Shown in pieces: positions 53,412 through 62,964 of a DNA stretch of 64,000 nucleotides. A model generated the notes under the pieces. It searched no databases. It saw nothing but the letters and a program-made list of their open reading frames with translations, and was not told where the DNA came from. Where the stretch lies: NCBI GenBank assembly GCA_965205785.1, contig OZ242188.1, positions 2,108,001 to 2,172,000 of the forward strand, in the 5' to 3' direction. The first letter of the stretch is position 1; every line of letters starts with the position of its first letter. The translations under genes were made by a program, and so were the position numbers. This DNA is from BJGV01 sp965205785. Lineage in GTDB: Bacteria > Pseudomonadota > Gammaproteobacteria > Burkholderiales > Nitrosomonadaceae.

Positions 53412-53771
53412 CATGGGCGGCGGGAATCGAACCCGCGTCCGCAAATCCTCTACAGTCAGATCTACATACTTAGCCCTGATATTAATTTAACCTGACAACC
53501 GTCAACAGGCGAACTGAAATCAGGCGAGTCACCTATTATTTAACATTATGCAAAGTAACCCTGCAAAATGCGATCCTCGCTAATGGCTCCGCTGTCTGTT
53601 GCCAGACCCGGCGTTGAGGCCCACCGGTGCGGAGTCTAACCGGATTTAAGCGGCTAGAGCGTAACTATCTTCGTTTGCAATTATTTGCATTTCCAGATGG
53701 ATTTACGAGGGAACTGGTCCTCGGTATGCCCTGCTCTGCTTTGAAACCCACGTCGAAGCCAGGTCGCCCCC
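53412..53771 (-). ncRNA. ssrA: tmRNA (ssrA)
   Basis: Transfer-messenger RNA frees stalled ribosomes and tags their products for breakdown. On the minus strand the 5' end is GGGGGCGACCTGGCTTCGAC, the standard betaproteobacterial start. The tag reading frame at 53678-53646 encodes ANEDSYALAA and then TAA, and the 3' end is the T-arm GCGGGTTCGATTCCCGC. The acceptor strand CGCCCAT pairs at only about five of seven positions with GGGGGCG and is not followed by CCA, unlike the copies at 40411 and 50154. CCA would need to be added after transcription. Confidence 0.93.
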
Positions 53772-53857
53772 GGATTCTGTGTTACTACTGTACTACGGTT
53801 ATTTGATATTTTTATTCAAGAATAGTTCAACCGTCAACCTGTTGATTCTAACAGATT

Positions 53858-54508
53858 CTAGAGGTGATTTAGCAAATCCTGAGGATGATCAATAAGATGT
53901 TCTGCCCCCCAGGATTCAGGAGGCTTGTTATCATTTCCCAGGTAACCATATTTTGCTACAACGGGTTCTATTCCTGCTGCAATGCTCGCTTCTACGTCCC
54001 TGATATCATCCCCTAAATAGATACACTCAGAAGAAGCAACATTTAATATATTGATAGCTGCTAAAAGTGGCTCCGGGTGTGGTTTAAAGTTAACCGTATC
54101 TCCACCACTAATTACACACGCCGTACGGGAAGTTAATCCAAGTTGTTCTAGTAGAGGATTTGTAAATCTTGCAGGCTTATTTGTAACAATTCCCCAGAGA
54201 AGATTACGGGATTCTATCTCTTCTAACAATTCAGCTATACCTGGAAATAAACAGGTATCCTGACACAGACGTTCTTCATAAAAATTTAAGAATTCATCAC
54301 GCATCGCTTCATATCCTGAATCACCTGGCTTAATCTGAAACCCCAACCCTAACAAACCACGTGCACCTGCTGAAGCTTCCGTTCGAACCAGCTCAATGGG
54401 CAAACTCGACATACCTCTATCTATACGCTGCCGATTTAGAGCATGACCCAGATCCGGCGCAGTATCGGCAAGCGTACCGTCCAAATCAAAAAGAACTGCT
54501 TTTATCAT
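53858..54508 (-). CDS. gph: Phosphoglycolate phosphatase (HAD family)
   Basis: A 216-residue haloacid-dehalogenase hydrolase with FDLDGTLADTAPDL (nucleophile Asp) at residues 7-20, IVTNKPARF (motif II), and YLGDDIRDVEASIAAG (motif IV). It removes phosphate from 2-phosphoglycolate made by RubisCO oxygenation or DNA repair. It lies next to ubiG, the common betaproteobacterial order, and reads in the same direction. Confidence 0.9.
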   Translation of the reverse strand: MIKAVLFDLDGTLADTAPDLGHALNRQRIDRGMSSLPIELVRTEASAGARGLLGLGFQIKPGDSGYEAMRDEFLNFYEERLCQDTCLFPGIAELLEEIESRNLLWGIVTNKPARFTNPLLEQLGLTSRTACVISGGDTVNFKPHPEPLLAAINILNVASSECIYLGDDIRDVEASIAAGIEPVVAKYGYLGNDNKPPESWGAEHLIDHPQDLLNHL

Positions 54509-54586
54509 AGAAAAAATTTCAAATCGGAAATTTAAACAAAGAAGTTAATTTTGTGATCAGAAAATAGGGATTAATCTATCTGTAAA

Positions 54587-55300
54587 TCAAGCACGGTAGG
54601 CCATAATATAATTCACACTTGAATCCCGCACTAATGAATATATTTTGGTGAAAGGATTATAGGTCATACCCGTAATAGCTTCCACATCCAGCCCGGCACC
54701 ACGCGCCATACGTGCTAATTCAGATGGCTTAATAAATTTTATGTAGTCATGCGTCCCACGTGGCAACAGGTTTAATACGTATTCTGCCCCTACTACTGCC
54801 ATTAAGTATGATTTTGGATTACGATTCAATGTAGAAAAAAAGGTCCAACCTCCAGGTTTGGTGAGTTCTGCACAAGAACGCACAATACTTTCTGGATCGG
54901 GTACATGCTCTAGCATTTCCATGCAGGTCACAACGTCATAATGATGTGGCTGCTCTTTAGCCAGATCTTCTGCCGCAATCTGACGATAGTCTACTTTATT
55001 GCCGGATTCCAATAAGTGCAGTTTGGCAATTTTCAGGGGCTTTTCTCCTAAATCAATTCCCGTCACATTGGCACCTATCTCTGCCATACTCTCGGATAAA
55101 ATTCCACCTCCACAACCCACATCAAGAACTTCCTTACCATCGAGTCCTGCCAGTTGATCAATGTAATTTAACCGCAAGGGATTGATTTCATGAAGAGGCT
55201 TAAATTCACTATTTGGATCCCACCAGTTATGGGCAAGCTGATTAAATTTTTCCAATTCAGCTGGATCTATATTTACCTTATCTTTTATTAGGTTATCCAT
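54587..55300 (-). CDS. ubiG: Ubiquinone biosynthesis O-methyltransferase
   Basis: About 237 residues from the ATG at 55300 (MDNLIKDKVNID); an upstream ATG at 55324 would overlap the amidohydrolase further. The SAM-binding motif DVGCGGGILSES and VTGIDLG are present, as are NWWDPNSEFKPLHEINPLR (UbiG signature) and LPRGTHDYIKFI. It catalyses the two O-methylations of ubiquinone synthesis. It shares eight bases with the preceding gene, so translation is coupled. Confidence 0.95.
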   Translation of the reverse strand: MDNLIKDKVNIDPAELEKFNQLAHNWWDPNSEFKPLHEINPLRLNYIDQLAGLDGKEVLDVGCGGGILSESMAEIGANVTGIDLGEKPLKIAKLHLLESGNKVDYRQIAAEDLAKEQPHHYDVVTCMEMLEHVPDPESIVRSCAELTKPGGWTFFSTLNRNPKSYLMAVVGAEYVLNLLPRGTHDYIKFIKPSELARMARGAGLDVEAITGMTYNPFTKIYSLVRDSSVNYIMAYRA

Positions 55301-56624
55301 TTTTATTAATGTTAATTCTGCCATTCCAAAAGACGGTACGGGCTACTATTTCTTGCTCATCTAGGGTGGTTAACTTCCCTTGATTTACGAGTATTTTACC
55401 ATCTACCCAGACATGGCTCACGTGCTCTCGACCTGCTGAATAAACCAAGTGTGAAACCGGATCATAACAAGGAGAAAGTTCCGGCCCTGAAAAATCAACT
55501 GCAGTAATATCTGCCATTTTACCTTTTACCAATGAACCGATACGATCTTCCATTCCCAGTGCTTTCGCACTGTTTAGCGTTGCCATTTGCAAAGCCTGAT
55601 ATGCAGGCAATTCTTCTGCCCTATTACTTTGCGCTTTTGCCAGCAAAGCTGCAAGGCGCATTTCTGCAAACATGTCTAAGCGATTGTTACTGGCCGCACC
55701 ATCCGTTCCAATTCCGACGGTGACGCCTTCCTTTCTAAGGGCAGAAACAGGAGCGATTCCGCTAGCTAGCTTTAAATTAGAGGATGGACAATGTGCAACA
55801 CTACAGCCCTGACTTCCTATCAACTCAATTTCTTCTTGAGTTAGATGAATCATGTGTACTCCGATAAGCCCGGGTGATAGCAGACCCAATTGATGCAAAC
55901 GTGCGATGGGACGCATATTGAAATTCTCCTGACTATGTTTGATTTCTGTTTCAGTTTCATGCAAATGAATATGTACAGGTAAATCAAGCTGCTCAGCATA
56001 AGTCAGAATACTAGTGAAAGCCTTATCACTTACTGTATAGGGAGCGTGCGGGGCAAAACAAAAGGAGAGCAGAGGATGATCACGATATTCATCCCGCATT
56101 GCCAAGCCTTTAGCAAGATAGTCTTCTGTATCACTTGCATACGCGGTAGAAAAATCAATTGTGATCATACCGATTGCTCCACGCATCCCGGCTTTTACTG
56201 CAGCTTTCGCAGATGCTTCCGGAAAAAAATACATATCATTAAAGCAAGTAGTACCCCCTTTTAGCATTTCGGCACAAGCGAGCTTTGTTCCATCCAGTAC
56301 AAAATCTGCATTCACATGTTTAACTTCTGCTGGCCAGATATGATTGTTTAGCCACTCCTTCAGCGGTAGATCGTCAGCTAACCCACGCATCAGAGTCATG
56401 GCTGCATGGGTATGAAGGTTAATTAATCCTGGAATAAGTGCATGCTGATTTAAGACTATATGTTCTTCAGGAGAAAACTGCAGATTCATATCAGAAGCAG
56501 GCAAGATCGCTTGAATCATACCTTTATCAATGGCAATAGCATGATCTTCAAGCACCAAGCCTAGTGGCTCTGCTGGTATTATCCAGCGAGCCTCAATTAC
56601 GGTATCAATTTTAATACTATCCAT
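55293..56624 (-). CDS. TRZ/ATZ-family amidohydrolase (5-methylthioadenosine/S-adenosylhomocysteine deaminase-like)
   Basis: A 443-residue metal-dependent deaminase. HTHAAMTLMRG (metal-binding His pair), HIHLHETETE, GVHMIHL and GTDGAASNNRLDMF (metal-binding Asp) follow in the family order. Enzymes of this type deaminate adenosine-like compounds such as S-adenosylhomocysteine. Placement before ubiG, a methyltransferase that releases S-adenosylhomocysteine, fits. The same pair occurs in many betaproteobacteria. Confidence 0.9.
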   Translation of the reverse strand: MDSIKIDTVIEARWIIPAEPLGLVLEDHAIAIDKGMIQAILPASDMNLQFSPEEHIVLNQHALIPGLINLHTHAAMTLMRGLADDLPLKEWLNNHIWPAEVKHVNADFVLDGTKLACAEMLKGGTTCFNDMYFFPEASAKAAVKAGMRGAIGMITIDFSTAYASDTEDYLAKGLAMRDEYRDHPLLSFCFAPHAPYTVSDKAFTSILTYAEQLDLPVHIHLHETETEIKHSQENFNMRPIARLHQLGLLSPGLIGVHMIHLTQEEIELIGSQGCSVAHCPSSNLKLASGIAPVSALRKEGVTVGIGTDGAASNNRLDMFAEMRLAALLAKAQSNRAEELPAYQALQMATLNSAKALGMEDRIGSLVKGKMADITAVDFSGPELSPCYDPVSHLVYSAGREHVSHVWVDGKILVNQGKLTTLDEQEIVARTVFWNGRININKNG

Positions 56625-56899
56625 TTATTAATTGGGTCCAAATCCAAGCTAGTTCGTAGCGTCCAGATACAAAAATTATTGTCTTTCGGCGTCACATTAT
56701 TACACAACTAAATCTTGTATTCTGCCTAACTCTTGATTTACTGATACATAACAAGCTGAGTACCTTTTTAGGTTGTACAAAAGAGATCATTCAGGTGGCT
56801 TCAATGAGGGTGGCATGGTAGAATTACAGGGTTTTATACGGCCTTAGTCAAAGCGCCAATAATATCCTTACTTACTGTTTTTAAAAGAAAAAAATAATA

Positions 56900-59449
56900 A
56901 TGGATCAATTCGCAAAAGAAACCCTCCCCATCAGTCTTGAAGAGGAGATGCGCCGCTCTTATCTCGACTACGCTATGAGCGTAATTGTGGGACGTGCGCT
57001 ACCGGATGCACGCGACGGTTTAAAGCCTGTGCATAGGCGCGCACTACTCGCGATGCACGAACTCTCAAATGACTGGAATCGTCCCTACAAGAAATCAGCC
57101 CGTATTGTTGGTGACATTATTGGTAAGTATCACCCTCATGGCGATACAGCTGCTTATGACACCATCGTTCGTATGGCGCAGGACTTTTCTTTACGGTATG
57201 TCCTAGTAGACGGTCAGGGTAATTTTGGTTCCATAGATGGTGATAATGCTGCAGCGATGCGTTATACCGAAATTCGTATGTCACGCATTGCCCATGAACT
57301 ACTGGCAGACATTGAAAAAGAAACGGTAGATTTTGTTCCAAATTATGATGGCTCTGAAAAAGAACCGGTGGTCCTACCAGCAAAGATTCCTAACCTTTTG
57401 ATTAATGGTTCTTCAGGTATCGCAGTGGGGATGGCAACAAATATTCCGCCGCATAATCTAAATGAGGTAGTAGCAGCTTGTCTGGCATTACTTAAAAAAC
57501 CTGATCTTAGTATCGATAAATTGATTGAGCTTATGCCAGCACCAGATTTTCCGACTGCGGGCATTATTTATGGCGTTGAAGGAGTCAAAACAGGTTATCA
57601 AACTGGACGCGGACGCGTGGTAATGCGTGCCCGTACACATTTTGAAGACATGGATAAAGGTAATCGTCAATGCATTATTGTTGATGAACTGCCTTATCAG
57701 GTAAATAAAGCAAATCTGCTAGTTCGTATCAGTGAACTGGTTCGTGATAAAAAAATTGAAGGAATTTCTGATTTACGGGATGAATCTGATAAATCAGGTA
57801 TGCGTGTAGTAATTGAGCTAAAACGCAGCGAAATGCCTGAAGTAATACTAAACAATCTGTATAAGGAAACGCAATTACAGGATACTTTTGGCATGAATAT
57901 GGTTGCTCTGCTGGATGGGCAACCACGGGTGCTCAATCTGAAGCAGATGCTAGATGCGTTCCTGAGTCACCGTCGTGAAGTAGTAACACGACGTACTAAA
58001 TTTGAACTTAAGAAAGCACGAGACCGCGGTCACTTGCTCGAGGGCCTTGCTGTTGCATTATCCAATGTTGATGAAGTCATCGCGTTAATCAAAAAGGCCT
58101 CTACTCCGGCAGTGGCCAAGCAAGCGCTGATGGCAAAAATCTGGCGCTCCAAACTAGTAGAGGAAATGCTCTCTCGCAGTTCGGTTAAAGCCAGCGAATT
58201 TCGTCCAGAAGGATTAGATGCAGAATTTGGTCTATCCAAAAAAGGCTACCGCCTATCCGATTCACAGGCCCAAGCAATTTTAGAACTACGCTTACAACGA
58301 CTCACAGGCCTAGAACAAGATAAGGTTGTGGGTGAATACAAAGACGTAATGGATAAGATTACTGATCTTCTTGATATTCTTGCAAAGCCAGAGCGAATTA
58401 CGAAAATTATTGCTGATGAACTAGCTGCCGTTAAAAAACAGTTTGGAGATAAACGCCGCAGTGAGATCGTAGTCAATACGCAAGATTTAAGTATGGAAGA
58501 TCTTATTGCACCAGAAGACGTGGTCGTAACGCTATCCCACACCGGCTATATTAAATCGCAGCCACTACAGGATTATCAAGCCCAGAAGCGTGGTGGACGT
58601 GGTAAACAAGCAACCAAAACAAAAGAAGACGATGTGATTGATAATCTGTTTATCGTCAACACACACGATTATATTCTCTGTTTTTCAAGCCGAGGACGAG
58701 CTTACTGGATTAAAGTTTATTCCGTACCACAGGGCGGACGTAATTCACGCGGCAAACCGATTGTTAACTTATTAAAACTGGGAGAGGGAGAAAAGATAAA
58801 CGCCATTCTTCCGGTAAAAGAGTTTGATGATAATCGTTTTATCTTTATGGCTACTTCTCTAGGTACCGTGAAGAAGATTGTTCTGTCTAAATTTTCACGT
58901 CCGCGTTTAGGTGGCATCATTGCGTTAGCCTTAGATGATGGCGATTATCTAATTGGTGTCGCACTTACAGAAGGTAAACATGATGTGATGTTGTTCTCTG
59001 ACGGTGGCAAAGCCATGCGTTTTGATGAAAATGATGTACGTCCGATGGGACGTAGCGCACGGGGTGTCCGTGGGATGAAGTTAAATAAGGGACAAACAGT
59101 CATCTCCCTACTAGTTGCTGAAACTGAAGAGCTCTCAGTACTAACTGCAACTGAAAATGGGTTTGGTAAACGTACTCCGATTAGTGAATATGCGCGCCAT
59201 CGTAGAGGTACCCAAGGCATGATCTCAATCAGAACCAGTGAACGAAACGGTAAAGTAGTCACTGCAAGACTCGTGAAACAACTAGACGAAATCATGTTGA
59301 TCACCACTGGTGGAGTACTAATTCGCACACGTGTGAAAGAAGTCCGCAAAATGGCTCGTGCCACACAGGGAGTCAAACTCATTAATCTGGATGATGGTGA
59401 AAAACTTGCCGGATTAGAAAGAGTCATTGAAACTGATGAAGAAGAATAA
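56900..59449 (+). CDS. gyrA: DNA gyrase subunit A
   Basis: An 849-residue topoisomerase subunit that breaks and rejoins DNA. Catalytic Tyr122 sits in AAMRYTEIRMS. The quinolone-determining region reads HPHGDTAAYD: Thr at the position of E. coli Ser83 and Asp at 87. The C-terminal beta-pinwheel begins near residue 540 and includes the GyrA-box (QKRGGRGK). It starts a forward run of core genes; about 275 bases upstream carry the promoter region, with no other feature. Confidence 0.98.
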   Translation: MDQFAKETLPISLEEEMRRSYLDYAMSVIVGRALPDARDGLKPVHRRALLAMHELSNDWNRPYKKSARIVGDIIGKYHPHGDTAAYDTIVRMAQDFSLRYVLVDGQGNFGSIDGDNAAAMRYTEIRMSRIAHELLADIEKETVDFVPNYDGSEKEPVVLPAKIPNLLINGSSGIAVGMATNIPPHNLNEVVAACLALLKKPDLSIDKLIELMPAPDFPTAGIIYGVEGVKTGYQTGRGRVVMRARTHFEDMDKGNRQCIIVDELPYQVNKANLLVRISELVRDKKIEGISDLRDESDKSGMRVVIELKRSEMPEVILNNLYKETQLQDTFGMNMVALLDGQPRVLNLKQMLDAFLSHRREVVTRRTKFELKKARDRGHLLEGLAVALSNVDEVIALIKKASTPAVAKQALMAKIWRSKLVEEMLSRSSVKASEFRPEGLDAEFGLSKKGYRLSDSQAQAILELRLQRLTGLEQDKVVGEYKDVMDKITDLLDILAKPERITKIIADELAAVKKQFGDKRRSEIVVNTQDLSMEDLIAPEDVVVTLSHTGYIKSQPLQDYQAQKRGGRGKQATKTKEDDVIDNLFIVNTHDYILCFSSRGRAYWIKVYSVPQGGRNSRGKPIVNLLKLGEGEKINAILPVKEFDDNRFIFMATSLGTVKKIVLSKFSRPRLGGIIALALDDGDYLIGVALTEGKHDVMLFSDGGKAMRFDENDVRPMGRSARGVRGMKLNKGQTVISLLVAETEELSVLTATENGFGKRTPISEYARHRRGTQGMISIRTSERNGKVVTARLVKQLDEIMLITTGGVLIRTRVKEVRKMARATQGVKLINLDDGEKLAGLERVIETDEEE

Positions 59450-59504
59450 TTAACTAAATGTATAAGTTGAACCATGAATTTAAAAGGTGGAGCACCTTCT
59501 GACA

Positions 59505-60599
59505 GTGGAACGGGTATTTAACTTCAGTGCAGGCCCTGCAGTGTTACCGGCAGAAGTACTACAACTAGCGCGTGATGAAATACTCAACTGGCATGACAGT
59601 GGTATGTCAGTCATGGAAATGAGCCACCGTGGTAAAGAATTTACGTCTATTGTCCAAAAAGCTGAAACTGATCTACGTGAATTAGCGTGTATTCCTGAAA
59701 ACTACAAAATACTGTTCCTCACAGGTGGCGCTACCAGCCAGTTCTCCATGGTACCAATGAACTTACTACGAGATAAAAAGAGCGCTGATTATATAAATAC
59801 CGGAATGTGGTCTAAAAAAGCTATAAAAGAAGCGCAAAGATATTGCCAGGTAAATGTTGCCGCTTCATCAGAGGATTCTGGTTTTACCTATGCACCGACG
59901 CAAGACCAGTGGACACCAGATCAGAATGCAGCTTATGTGCATTACACCCCTAATGAAACTATTGGTGGCGTAGAGTTTAACTGGATACCAGATCCGACCT
60001 ACTCAGAAAATAATATCCCACTGGTAGCTGATATGTCCTCTTGTATACTATCGCGCCCACTAGATATTACACGGTATGGTCTAGTATATGCTGGGGCTCA
60101 AAAGAATATGGGGCCAGCAGGCCTGACGATTGTTATCATACGTGAAGATTTATTAGGGAAAACAATTCAGAATACTCCAAGTGTATTTGATTATAAAATC
60201 CATGCTGACAATTCCTCTATGTATAACACTCCACCCACTTATGCCATCTATATTACCGGGCTAGTATTTAAATGGTTAAAGCAAAAAGGAGGACTGACCG
60301 GAATTGAAAAAATTAATATTACCAAGGCTAACTTATTGTATGACTTAATTGATACAACAGATTTTTATCACTGCCCGGTAGCAAAATCTGATCGCTCTCG
60401 TATGAACGTACCCTTTACATTACAGAATACTGATTTAGAAGCTGAGTTTTTAAAACAAGCACAAGCACGTGGTTTATTACAATTGAAAGGACATCGTGCA
60501 GTTGGCGGAATGCGCGCTTCCATATATAACGCTATGCCGGTTGAAGGCGTACTTACTTTAGTCAACTTTATGAAGGAGTTTGCTGGTAATCATGCCTGA
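59505..60599 (+). CDS. serC: Phosphoserine aminotransferase
   Basis: About 364 residues from the GTG at 59505, the start just before the conserved RVFNFSAGPAVLP; another GTG at 59487 would lie on the ribosome-binding stretch GGTGGAG. The enzyme makes phosphoserine for serine synthesis and also acts in pyridoxal-phosphate synthesis. Features include MSVMEMSHRGKEF, LTGGATSQFSM and VYAGAQKNMGPAG (PLP-binding Lys). It overlaps serA by eight bases. Confidence 0.95.
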   Translation: MERVFNFSAGPAVLPAEVLQLARDEILNWHDSGMSVMEMSHRGKEFTSIVQKAETDLRELACIPENYKILFLTGGATSQFSMVPMNLLRDKKSADYINTGMWSKKAIKEAQRYCQVNVAASSEDSGFTYAPTQDQWTPDQNAAYVHYTPNETIGGVEFNWIPDPTYSENNIPLVADMSSCILSRPLDITRYGLVYAGAQKNMGPAGLTIVIIREDLLGKTIQNTPSVFDYKIHADNSSMYNTPPTYAIYITGLVFKWLKQKGGLTGIEKINITKANLLYDLIDTTDFYHCPVAKSDRSRMNVPFTLQNTDLEAEFLKQAQARGLLQLKGHRAVGGMRASIYNAMPVEGVLTLVNFMKEFAGNHA

Positions 60600-61791
60600 A
60601 CGATCACATAAAACTTTTCGAGTACATACGCTCAATCAGATCTCTAGAAAAGGTCTGGGTCTTTTTCCTGAAAATCGTTATACCATTGGGGATGAGGTTT
60701 CTAAGCCAGATGCAATCCTTGTGCGTTCACACAATATGCTCGAAATGGATATTCCTAAAAGTGTCATGGCTATCGGAAGAGCTGGTGCCGGAACCAATAA
60801 TGTACCCGTAGAAGATATGAATGTACGAGGTATTCCTGTTTTTAATACGCCCGGCGCAAATGCAAATGCAGTGAAGGAACTAGTATTGTCTGGTATGTTG
60901 CTAGCAGCACGTAATTTGATCCCTGCTATACATTTTACTGAAAGTCTAGAAGGCAGTAATGCCACCCTTCACGAACAGGCAGAAAATGGGAAAAAAAGAT
61001 TCTCTGGAATGGAATTGCCAGGCCGTACATTAGGTATTATCGGATTGGGTGCAATTGGACGGCTTGTTGCAGATGCGGCAATCAGTCTTGGTATGAAAGT
61101 AACGGGTTACGATCCTGAAATTACTGTGGATGCGGCGTGGAATTTATCTTCAGAAGTAAAAAAAGCTCCAAGTATTGGAAATTTGCTACAACACAGCGAT
61201 TTCATCACCCTACACGTACCTTTGCTTGACGCAACACGTCTCCTGATTAATGATAAGCAGGTCAAAAACATGAAAAAGGGAACGATCCTGCTTAATTTCT
61301 CCCGTGATGGTATTGTGGATGAAGATGCGATATTAACAGGGATTGAATCTGGAAAAATAAAATACTATGTATGCGATTTTCCCAGTCAGAAACTTCAGCA
61401 TCATCAGGCAGTGATTACCCTACCTCACTTAGGCGCCTCTACACTGGAAGCTGAAGAAAATTGCGCAATAATGGTAACAAAACAAATCATAGATTATCTG
61501 GAGAATGGCAATATTATCAACACTGTAAATTTCCCAAATTTAACAATGGAAAGAGAATCGCCCTATCGGATGGCAGTAGCAAATTCTAATGTGCCTAATA
61601 TGCTAGGACAAATTTCTACTAGTATGGCAGAAGCAGGACTTAACATTCACAATATGGGTAATAAATCCCGAGGAGAAATGGCCTATACTTTAGTAGATGT
61701 GGATAGTCCTGTTCCACAGGAAACAATAGATAAGCTTGCAGCAATCCCCGGTGTTCTGATGGTGAGGTATTTGCCAGTACTGGCTGACTAG
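60592..61791 (+). CDS. serA: D-3-phosphoglycerate dehydrogenase with ACT domain
   Basis: About 399 residues from the ATG at 60592, which lies within the end of serC; an upstream start is possible but less likely. It oxidises 3-phosphoglycerate, the first step of serine synthesis. The NAD-binding fold has GIIGLGAIGRLVADAA, then INFSRDG-like LLNFSRDGIVDE, and LPHLGASTLEAE (catalytic His). A C-terminal ACT domain (VPNMLGQISTSMAEAGLNI) suggests feedback by serine. The adjacent serC makes the next enzyme of the same path. Confidence 0.93.
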   Translation: MPERSHKTFRVHTLNQISRKGLGLFPENRYTIGDEVSKPDAILVRSHNMLEMDIPKSVMAIGRAGAGTNNVPVEDMNVRGIPVFNTPGANANAVKELVLSGMLLAARNLIPAIHFTESLEGSNATLHEQAENGKKRFSGMELPGRTLGIIGLGAIGRLVADAAISLGMKVTGYDPEITVDAAWNLSSEVKKAPSIGNLLQHSDFITLHVPLLDATRLLINDKQVKNMKKGTILLNFSRDGIVDEDAILTGIESGKIKYYVCDFPSQKLQHHQAVITLPHLGASTLEAEENCAIMVTKQIIDYLENGNIINTVNFPNLTMERESPYRMAVANSNVPNMLGQISTSMAEAGLNIHNMGNKSRGEMAYTLVDVDSPVPQETIDKLAAIPGVLMVRYLPVLAD

Positions 61792-61818
61792 TTTTAATAG
61801 ATGAGGAACTGATTCTCA

Positions 61819-62883
61819 ATGAGCGATCAACTTAATAAAATTCGTGATGAAATAGATGCGATTGACAACGAGTTGCTCAAACTTGTTAATACACGTGCTG
61901 ATCTAGCAAAGCAGATCGGACAAGTTAAACAAGGAGAAATCTATCGTCCTGATCGGGAAGCACAGGTTCTAGAACGACTTCAAAAACTTAATTCAGGGCC
62001 TCTTGCACCCCAGCATGTAATCCGATTGTTCACTGAAATTATGTCATTGTGTCGTTCAATGGAAAAACCAATGACTGTGTCCTATCTTGGCCCACAGGGT
62101 ACGTTTTCAGAAGAAGCGGCGCTGAATCGTTTTGGTAACTCAATAACAACGATACCGTGTGAATCGATAGATGAAGTATTTCATAAAGTAGAATCTGGTA
62201 TGACAAATTATGGAATAGTGCCTGTAGAGAACTCTAATGAAGGCGTAGTGGGAAAAACATTAGATTTATTGTTACAAACTTCTCTGAAAGTTTGTGGCGA
62301 AATTTTGTTGCCCATACATCAATGCCTACTTACTTTGAATTCTGACCCTGAACAAATCAGAAGAATTTACTCTCACCCTCAGTCACTAGCGCAATGCCAT
62401 GAATGGTTAAATACAAATTTTCCTCTCCCACGAGTAAAACGGGTTATTGCAGCAAGTAATGCTCATGCAGCGATGATTGCTGCTGAGGATAAAAGTGTTG
62501 CGGCTATCGCCAGCAGAAAAGCTGCTGAAGTATACAAATTATCTTTGTATGCTGAAAATATTGAAGACGACCCCAAAAATACTACCCGCTTTCTGGTAAT
62601 TGGTACACAAGATATCGCTCCGTCCGGTAAAGACAAAACTTCGCTAGCTATGTCAGCTAAGAATCGTCCTGGTGCAATACATGAGTTATTATCGCCTCTT
62701 GCCCAGCATGGTGTAAGCATGAGTCGTTTAGAGTCTCGCCCCTCTCGCTCCGATCTATGGGAATATGTTTTTTTTGCAGATATCAAGGGCCACCAACAAA
62801 ATGAAAAAGTTACAAAGGCACTAGACGAAATACGGGAAAAAGCAACATTCCTAAAAATATTAGGGTCTTACCCTTCAGCATAA
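61819..62883 (+). CDS. pheA: Bifunctional chorismate mutase / prephenate dehydratase
   Basis: A 354-residue enzyme for phenylalanine synthesis. The AroQ-type mutase is at residues 1-85 (LNKIRDEIDAIDNELLKLVNTRADLAKQIG split in one helix), the dehydratase at about 90-270 (VSYLGPQGTFSEEAA, PVENSNEGVVGKTLD, and TTRFLVIG), and an ACT domain at the C-terminus (RPGAIHELLSPLAQHGVSMSRLESRPS). The serC-serA-pheA-hisC order is usual in this bacterial group. Confidence 0.96.
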   Translation: MSDQLNKIRDEIDAIDNELLKLVNTRADLAKQIGQVKQGEIYRPDREAQVLERLQKLNSGPLAPQHVIRLFTEIMSLCRSMEKPMTVSYLGPQGTFSEEAALNRFGNSITTIPCESIDEVFHKVESGMTNYGIVPVENSNEGVVGKTLDLLLQTSLKVCGEILLPIHQCLLTLNSDPEQIRRIYSHPQSLAQCHEWLNTNFPLPRVKRVIAASNAHAAMIAAEDKSVAAIASRKAAEVYKLSLYAENIEDDPKNTTRFLVIGTQDIAPSGKDKTSLAMSAKNRPGAIHELLSPLAQHGVSMSRLESRPSRSDLWEYVFFADIKGHQQNEKVTKALDEIREKATFLKILGSYPSA

Positions 62884-62964
62884 ATTATTTTTTTATATTT
62901 GATCAGAACGTAATTGTGCTGTTCTCTGTTTTTCTAATTTTCTACTCTTAATGGTACCGGCTTT

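Noticed and set aside
57140..57180. GyrA Thr83 as acquired quinolone resistance
   Set aside because: Thr at this position is the natural residue in many bacteria, and Asp87 is unchanged; nothing indicates a resistance mutation.
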